This document shows, in pieces, positions 38,199 to 42,647 of a stretch of DNA of 42,647 nucleotides. A program made the position numbers and the translations under genes. Every line of letters begins with the position of its first letter. The first letter of the stretch is position 1. Below the pieces are notes generated by a model. The model was not told where the DNA came from. It worked only from the letters and a program-made list of their open reading frames with translations, and searched no databases. This DNA comes from a virus. The stretch spans positions 1-42,647 of IMG/VR virus record IMGVR_UViG_3300046694_000227; one strand, 5' to 3'.

Positions 38199-38522
38199 AT
38201 GGAAACGATAAAACTGATTCAGCCGGTGCCGGTTGTGCGCGATGAACACGGCATGTTCTGGCACCCGGAACTGCCGCCATTTGATGAAGGTGATGGCGAG
38301 AAGTGCAAGAAGTGGCTTGCCGAGCAGCGCTTGGTCGTGAAGATGACCAGCATCGAGGACGCGCCGGACGAGATCTCGGAGCGCTACTTCGACTCCCATG
38401 ATCCGGACTGCAGCTATTGGAATCCAGATAAACCGGAAGGCGAAGGCTGGTTCTGCCTGTCAATTCACGATACCGACGATGGCCCTGTCTGCTGGTGGGC
38501 TCGCCGCGAGGTGACGCCATGA
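38199..38522 (+). CDS. 107-aa acidic hypothetical protein
   Basis: A 107-aa protein (METIKLIQPVPVVRDEHGMF) rich in Asp, Glu and Trp, with WNPDKPEGEGWFCLSIHDTD. GGACGAG lies about 8 nt before the ATG. It overlaps the next gene by 4 bp. The family is common in Pseudomonas prophages as far as I recall, without known function. Confidence 0.65.
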   Translation: METIKLIQPVPVVRDEHGMFWHPELPPFDEGDGEKCKKWLAEQRLVVKMTSIEDAPDEISERYFDSHDPDCSYWNPDKPEGEGWFCLSIHDTDDGPVCWWARREVTP

Positions 38523-38854
38523 GCCGCAGCTGGTATTGCGATGACGGTGAAAACACATGGGCTCTGGTCTGCTGGAGAGGCGCGGTTAACTCGGCCTTAC
38601 GCGGCAAGCGCGGTCAGGACTTTCTGAAAGAACTGGCGGAAGCCATGGATGCAATGCCGGTGAAGCGGCTGGTGACAGAAGAACTTCAGGCTGACGGCGA
38701 ATTCTGCACGCTCGGCGTGGTGGGTAACGCTCGAAATCTGGATATGTCGTCAATTGATCCGGATGACTCGGAAGCGGTTGCCGGGAAGTTTGGATTGGCC
38801 GAAGCGATGGTTAGGGAAATCGTTTGGGAGAACGACGAGCACCCTGGCGTATAA
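38519..38854 (+). CDS. Hypothetical protein, truncated by an in-frame TAA
   Basis: A 111-aa product (SRSWYCDDGENTWALVCWRG, then FCTLGVVGNARNLDMSSIDP) stops at TAA 38852-38854. The same frame continues to TGA 38960-38962 with plausible text (GWRRETPEERWIRMREWVGS) and an ATGA junction to the next gene, so the native protein was about 147 aa and one base change (for example TAC to TAA) truncated it. The function is unknown. Confidence 0.7.
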   Translation: MSRSWYCDDGENTWALVCWRGAVNSALRGKRGQDFLKELAEAMDAMPVKRLVTEELQADGEFCTLGVVGNARNLDMSSIDPDDSEAVAGKFGLAEAMVREIVWENDEHPGV

Positions 38855-38958
38855 GACGCCAAGCCTGACGGAACCACCGGTTGGCGCCGCGAAACTCCAG
38901 AAGAGCGCTGGATCAGGATGCGTGAATGGGTCGGCTCTCACATCAAGGCCGCGCAGCC

Positions 38959-39039
38959 ATGATCACCAAGTGCGCACTCGGCTGCACCCTCTTCTTCTGG
39001 CTTCCATTGGTACTGACCATAAAGGCGGTGATCGGATGA
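38959..39039 (+). CDS. 26-aa membrane peptide
   Basis: A 26-codon frame (MITKCALGCTLFFWLPLVLT) with a single hydrophobic segment. Both ends overlap neighbours (ATGA), which suggests coupled translation. The function is unknown. Confidence 0.45.
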   Translation: MITKCALGCTLFFWLPLVLTIKAVIG

Positions 39040-39221
39040 GCGAAAAATCAACCATCTGCGCCGCCAAGTCAGGCGACCACGAGTGCAGTTCGCAAAGGGT
39101 GCGGGGCACGCTGTTTTGCAGCCAGCATCAGCGCTCAGATTATCGCCGTCGCATGGGCTCACGCCCGCTCACCAACGAACAACTCGCCTACATGATGCAG
39201 CGCGATGGAGAGCAGCAATGA
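39036..39221 (+). CDS. 61-aa Cys-rich hypothetical protein
   Basis: A 61-aa basic protein (SEKSTICAAKSGDHECSSQR, then GTLFCSQHQRSDYRRRMGSR) with three Cys and one His suited to a small zinc site. It overlaps both neighbours by 4 bp. Confidence 0.6.
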   Translation: MSEKSTICAAKSGDHECSSQRVRGTLFCSQHQRSDYRRRMGSRPLTNEQLAYMMQRDGEQQ

Positions 39222-39664
39222 CCGACCATTCAAAACTCAAACAACTGGCTGAAGGCTGCCGCGACGAGGTCATCCGTTCGGACGGCTGGGCGGGCATGAT
39301 CGAGGATGCCGGCTTGTTGCACCGTGATGAGCAGTTCCTCAAAGAGTGCTCGCCCGAGGCGGTTTTAGCTCTCATCTCGGAAAGTGAAACGCGCCGCGTC
39401 CTGATCAAGGAAATGGACTTGATGTTCGGCCGCTACATCTTGGCCATGCGTTCGGCGTTGATCGAGGAAGAGCATGGCAAAGGCCCAGCGGCAGCCATGG
39501 AGTGGATTTACAACTCGCTCTGCGGCCCCGGACAGTTGCCGCCAGAAGGCGAGACTGACGCACAAGCCTATTTTGATCGGGAGATTGTTGCGGTCAACAC
39601 CGGTATGGAAGAGGTGTTGGCATTCCATGATGCGCAGCGCGCCGCAAAAAAGGTGACGCCATGA
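39218..39664 (+). CDS. Ead/Ea22-like hypothetical protein
   Basis: A 148-aa acidic helical protein (HSKLKQLAEGCRDEVIRSDG, then SPEAVLALISESETRRVLIK). The PEAVLALI motif and the outline match the 184-aa protein at 22404-22958. The family is common in lambdoid early regions with unknown function. It overlaps the neighbours (ATGA). Confidence 0.65.
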   Translation: MTDHSKLKQLAEGCRDEVIRSDGWAGMIEDAGLLHRDEQFLKECSPEAVLALISESETRRVLIKEMDLMFGRYILAMRSALIEEEHGKGPAAAMEWIYNSLCGPGQLPPEGETDAQAYFDREIVAVNTGMEEVLAFHDAQRAAKKVTP

Positions 39665-39717
39665 TCTTCGCCCCGCTCTACATGGCCTACCTCATCTACA
39701 AGGGGCCGTGGCGATGA
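39661..39717 (+). CDS. 18-aa peptide linking two genes (uncertain)
   Basis: MIFAPLYMAYLIYKGPWR overlaps the previous stop and the next start (both ATGA). It may be a coupling peptide or a true small membrane peptide. Confidence 0.3.
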   Translation: MIFAPLYMAYLIYKGPWR

Positions 39718-40049
39718 ACGAACAAAACACCAAAAAATTTTACTCTCCCGAGCAAGCATCTCAGCATGCCGCCGAATGGTGCAAACGCAACCCAGCATGG
39801 CGCCGGATCTGTGATATCCCGGATACCTCCGTGTTCGAAAAAACCTACGATGAGATTCCAAAACGCGAGCGCGCCTACTGGGACAAGAACGGCGGCGAAG
39901 AATGCTGGCGAGAATTCGGAACCGGAGGAACCAAGGTGCCAACTGGTTTCATCTCCGGCAAGGGTGAGTTTTTCGACCATGTGCTCAAGGTGCCGCTCCA
40001 TCACAACCTGATGATGGTTTATCGCGTTGGCAGGCGCTGGAAGCCATGA
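39714..40049 (+). CDS. 111-aa hypothetical protein
   Basis: A 111-aa protein (YSPEQASQHAAEWCKRNPAW, then YDEIPKRERAYWDKNGGEEC) rich in aromatic and charged residues. It overlaps the next gene by 4 bp. No family is recognised. Confidence 0.62.
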   Translation: MNEQNTKKFYSPEQASQHAAEWCKRNPAWRRICDIPDTSVFEKTYDEIPKRERAYWDKNGGEECWREFGTGGTKVPTGFISGKGEFFDHVLKVPLHHNLMMVYRVGRRWKP

Positions 40050-40363
40050 GCCGAATGGTCAGCGTCCGCACCGAGGAACTGACCGGCCCGGCGTTGGACT
40101 GGGCAATCAACGCGATCGAGGGTGACCAGCAGCCCGGCACCGGTCAGCTGGATCTCTTCGCCCTGCCCGACGCCGAGCAACTGATCACGAAGTACGGCGT
40201 CTGGGTCGATGTTGGCCACCGGCACCCTTGGCTGGCCGACGCGACAAACGACCCGTTCAACCGCCAGCCCGGCGAAACCAGAACCATCGCGGTGTTCCGC
40301 GCCGTGGTGTTCGCCAAGTGCGGCACCGCGGTGAACATCCCCGCCGAACTCATCCAGCAGTAA
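40046..40363 (+). CDS. ninX: NinX-like (DUF2591) protein
   Basis: A 105-aa protein beginning VSVRTEELTGPALDWAINAI, the usual start of phage NinX/DUF2591 proteins, with NDPFNRQPGETRTIAVFRAV in the C-terminal half. The role is unknown. Length and spacing are normal for the family. Confidence 0.75.
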   Translation: MSRMVSVRTEELTGPALDWAINAIEGDQQPGTGQLDLFALPDAEQLITKYGVWVDVGHRHPWLADATNDPFNRQPGETRTIAVFRAVVFAKCGTAVNIPAELIQQ

Positions 40364-40418
40364 CCAAACCCAAAAACCAACTCTCTTGCAGCCGACTGCA
40401 CGCCGGGAGCGCATCGCC

Positions 40419-40912
40419 ATGCCTGAAATACACCAGAGCGACCTGCATCAACTCTTTGAATATCTTTCCGATGGAACACTTCGACGCAAAATCGCAAACA
40501 AACGCAACCGCCAGGCACCATTGTTGGCGAAAAAAATGACGGAGCTGGATATTTGCAAACCACCGTCAACGGGTTGCGGTGTCAGGTCCACTTGGCTGTA
40601 TGGATTATGCACCACGGCAAAATGCCGACCGGTTTTGTCGATCATCGAAACGGCAACAAGCGCGACAACCGCATCGAAAACCTTCGCGATTCAAGCCGCC
40701 AGCAAAACAATCAAAACCGGAGCGTCGGCACCAACAATAAGGTTGGGGTGAAAGGCGTGCACTGGGACAAAACGCTCTGCAAATGGCGAAGCGTCATCTA
40801 TCTGAATGGCAGAAAGGAGTTCAGTGCGTACTTCGAAACGTTGCTTGATGCGGTCGCTGCAATTTTCTCGGCCAGATCGCAACTGCATGGCGATTTCGCC
40901 CGTCATCGCTGA
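40419..40912 (+). pseudogene. HNH homing endonuclease with AP2-like domain, frameshifted at A7
   Basis: The N-terminal part (PEIHQSDLHQLFEYLSDGTL, then LRRKIANKRNRQAPLLAKK) runs into a different frame after AAAAAAA (40531-40537). One extra A restores GYLQTTVNGLRCQVHLAVWI, then the HNH core (GFVDHRNGNKRDNRIENLRD) and an AP2-like module (KGVHWDKTLCKWRSVIYLNG). Such free-standing endonucleases spread by cutting related phages. GGAG lies about 10 nt before the ATG. Without the frameshift it would be about 165 aa. Confidence 0.82.
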
Positions 40913-40967
40913 ATCACACTCCCCATCACCACCTTCTGCCGCCACGCGCGGCATGGAGCAATACCTC

Positions 40968-41384
40968 ATGGCAAATCGAAGCGCGGCCCAGGTCGCGCCA
41001 ATCCTCCCGCGCTTTATTCGCGCCGGCGAGGCATACGGCTACCTCGGCATGTGCCGGGATGAATTCAACAAAACAGTCCGGCCGAACGTTCGTGAATTCC
41101 CGATCGGGAAACAGGGTGTCGGCTTTGATCGCTTGGAGCTTGATTCATGGGCCGACGCCTACGTTGAAAGCAAGTCGATTGAAAAGGCAGCAAATCAGGA
41201 CAACAATCAGCCCCGCAGCGAGCGTCACGGCGGAGCCAAAGGAGCAAAGCCATGGCCCAAAAAGCAATCTCAGGCCTCCAGCAAATGCCAAACGGCATCT
41301 GGAAAATCGACAAAATCTACCGAGGAGAAAGAATTCAAGCGAGTACTGGAACTCGTGACCGGGCGGAAGCCGAGCAATTCCTGA
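40968..41384 (+). CDS. Putative excisionase / DNA-binding protein
   Basis: A 138-aa protein from ATG 40968 (GGAG 9 nt upstream) with an AlpA/Xis-like winged helix-turn-helix (RAGEAYGYLGMCRDEFNKTV, then FDRLELDSWADAYVESK). It overlaps the integrase start by 133 bp in another frame, an extreme overlap that couples the two. The C-terminal Lys/Ser-rich half is forced by the integrase frame. It would control excision of the prophage. Confidence 0.7.
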   Translation: MANRSAAQVAPILPRFIRAGEAYGYLGMCRDEFNKTVRPNVREFPIGKQGVGFDRLELDSWADAYVESKSIEKAANQDNNQPRSERHGGAKGAKPWPKKQSQASSKCQTASGKSTKSTEEKEFKRVLELVTGRKPSNS

Positions 41385-42439
41385 TTCACCTGCTGGAAAA
41401 CCTAAGGCAGCAAAAAATCTACGGCGTGAAGCAGGTCAGAACTTGGCGGGAAGCATCCACGAAGTTCCTGCTTGAAGTGAAGGACCAGGCTTCGATCCAC
41501 ATTTCAGCGACCTACATTGCTCAGCTCGACCCCTTCATTGGGGATATGCCGATCACCCATATAGATGACGCCGCTTTGGCGCCATACATAGATTCAAAGC
41601 TGAGACCCAAGGATGGGAAAAAACCTGTCACCAACAGAACGGTGAATATTGCTCTGCAGCGGGTGATTCGCGTACTGAATCTTTGTGCCAGGAAGTGGCG
41701 AGATGAGGAGCGCAGGCCCTGGCTCGATACTGTGCCAATGATCTCGCTACTGGACGAGAAGACGACAAGTCGCAAGCCCTACCCACTTTCATGGGAAGAG
41801 CAATCGATCCTGTTTTCTGAGCTTCCGGCGCATTTGCAGGTTATGGCGATGTTCAAGGTGAACACCGGCTGCCGCGAACAGGAAGTGTGCAAGCTTCAGT
41901 GGGATTGGGAGATTGCGGTACCGGAACTGGGAACAAGCGTGTTTCTGATCCCGGCCGGGTTTGGAGGTAGGAGCGAACGAGCTGGCGTGAAGAACCGGGA
42001 CGAGCGCTTGGTGATATTGAATAGCGTGGCGAAGTCGATCATCGAAAAGCAGCGCGGGCAGCACAAGCTTTATGTCTTTCCTTTCGGAATGCCGGATGGA
42101 GACGGAAATCCGACCATGATTCACCGGATGAACGACTCAGCTTGGAAGCGCGCGAGGATCAGGGCAACCAAGAAGTGGCTCGAAAAACATCTTCGAGCAC
42201 CACATGAAGGATTTACCAAGATCCGGGTTCACGACCTGAAGCACACCTTTGGCAGAAGGTTACGTGCAGCAGGCGTCACCGAAGAAGATCGAAAGGCATT
42301 GCTCGGACACAAGAACGGCAGCATCACCAGCCACTATTCGGCCGCAGAGCTGGACCAACTGATTGAAGCTGCGAATAAGGTATCAGTAACCGATTCACGC
42401 GCACCAGCGCTGACGATTCTGAAAAGGAGGCAGGCTTGA
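41252..42439 (+). CDS. int: Tyrosine-type integrase
   Basis: A 395-aa protein (AGGAG 7 nt before the ATG). The catalytic set is Arg208 (GCREQEV), Lys about 247, His327 and then Lys330 in HDLK (where the family usually has HxxR), His353 (LGHKNG) and Tyr362 (HYS). The N-terminus has an arm-binding-like start (MAQKAISGLQQMPNGIWKID) and a core-binding domain (about 60-160). It recombines attP with the tRNA-Pro attB, next to which it lies. The Arg-to-Lys change is noteworthy but occurs in a known subgroup, as far as I recall. Confidence 0.93.
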   Translation: MAQKAISGLQQMPNGIWKIDKIYRGERIQASTGTRDRAEAEQFLIHLLENLRQQKIYGVKQVRTWREASTKFLLEVKDQASIHISATYIAQLDPFIGDMPITHIDDAALAPYIDSKLRPKDGKKPVTNRTVNIALQRVIRVLNLCARKWRDEERRPWLDTVPMISLLDEKTTSRKPYPLSWEEQSILFSELPAHLQVMAMFKVNTGCREQEVCKLQWDWEIAVPELGTSVFLIPAGFGGRSERAGVKNRDERLVILNSVAKSIIEKQRGQHKLYVFPFGMPDGDGNPTMIHRMNDSAWKRARIRATKKWLEKHLRAPHEGFTKIRVHDLKHTFGRRLRAAGVTEEDRKALLGHKNGSITSHYSAAELDQLIEAANKVSVTDSRAPALTILKRRQA

Positions 42440-42441
42440 AT

Positions 42442-42477
42442 AAAAAACCCTAGCTCACTCGGAAAGTCACTAGGGTT
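42442..42477 (-). terminator. Phage-borne terminator replacing that of tRNA-Pro
   Basis: Stem AACCCTAG / CTAGGGTT with a 16-nt loop that contains GGAAAGTCACT (a possible integrase arm site). The minus-strand side ends in TTTTTT, so it would stop tRNA-Pro transcripts about 45 bp past the CCA end. It may also end integrase transcription weakly (AAAAA on the plus side). Confidence 0.65.
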
Positions 42478-42520
42478 AAAAAGTAAGCGATCCAGAAAGG
42501 TCGCTAACCTATTGAAAAAT

Positions 42521-42568
42521 ATGGTCGGGACGGAGTGATTCGAACACTCGACCCCTAGCACCCCATGC
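42521..42568. repeat. attR: attR, 48-bp core inside tRNA-Pro
   Basis: The 48 bp are identical to 672-719 and contain the 3' part of the tRNA gene including the CCA end. Downstream (42569 on) is the host 5' part of the gene, so the tRNA is reconstituted here. Confidence 0.93.
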
Positions 42569-42598
42569 TAGTGCGCTACCGGACTGCGCTACGCCCCG
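42522..42598 (-). tRNA. tRNA-Pro (GGG anticodon)
   Basis: The 77-nt reverse complement folds fully: 7-bp acceptor stem (CGGGGCG with CGTCCCG, one G:U), D-arm GCGC/GCGC, anticodon stem CTAGC/GCTAG around loop ATGGGGT (anticodon GGG), T-arm GAGTG/CACTC with loop TTCGAAT, then A and encoded CCA. It decodes proline CCC codons. It is the prophage attachment site and stays functional because the phage core restores its 3' end. Confidence 0.95.
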
Positions 42599-42647
42599 AC
42601 TGGTCTTGCAACTCGCTCTCCACCTCGAAGAACGCTCAAGAATATAG

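Noticed and set aside
22006-38962. Genome-wide amber recoding
   Set aside because: TAG ends several intact genes here (for example at 27354 and 36551), and one broken gene has TAA, so simple mutation is more likely than a changed code.

Overview
The window is a Gammaproteobacterial, most likely Pseudomonas, chromosome segment occupied almost entirely by one lambdoid (siphovirus-type) prophage. The guess rests on GC-rich coding sequence, the tRNA-Pro(GGG) target, and phage proteins resembling those I know from Pseudomonas prophages (DUF2280 small terminase, DUF6950 tail protein, phage metallopeptidase, lambda-family holin). A 48-bp direct repeat (672-719 and 42521-42568) marks attL and attR. 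The right copy lies in an intact tRNA-Pro gene, so the element is about 41.9 kb (672-42568). Left of attL are host sequences: the start of a lipoprotein gene, a 14-G tract, a small membrane protein and the tRNA's original terminator.

Layout from the left. (1) A coiled-coil ORF and the lysis genes: endolysin, Rz and a nested Rz1. (2) An AT-rich acyltransferase moron. (3) A minus-strand late operon, read right to left: small and large terminase, portal, head morphogenesis protein, scaffold, a capsid/tape-measure chimera, tail tip proteins, fibre and fibre chaperone. The holin and a HicB-like regulator sit upstream of the terminase. (4) A minus-strand early operon: cro-like gene, two small genes, Rha antirepressor, a split replication initiator, a P-like helicase loader, ninB, ninG and a Q-like gene. 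(5) The immunity region: cI-like repressor and a two-gene cassette in the rexAB position, bracketed by two operator clusters. (6) A plus-strand early operon: boxA leader, small overlapping genes, a RecT/exonuclease module, a cytosine methyltransferase, many short hypotheticals, an HNH gene, excisionase and integrase.

Regulation looks lambda-like. Five related 17-bp operators (consensus CAATACC-N3-GGTATTG) flank the repressor unit. A boxA follows the right-hand early promoter. A promoter followed shortly by a terminator lies after the Q-like gene, and several further intrinsic terminators lie inside the late operon, which fits Q antitermination. Two small minus-strand genes (13151-13423 and 20023-20319) are bounded by terminators and look like morons.

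The element appears to be decaying. The 5' end of a major capsid gene is fused, through a foreign segment, to the 3' half of a tape-measure gene, so the rest of the capsid gene, the connectors and the major tail genes are missing. The replication initiator is split by a pentanucleotide repeat. The exonuclease and the HNH gene are frameshifted at homopolymers. Three genes carry in-frame stops (ninB, 36772, 38519). Particle production in this form is unlikely, whereas immunity, the rex-position cassette, the acyltransferase, the methyltransferase and the morons look intact. All functions come from reading the sequence; no database search was run.
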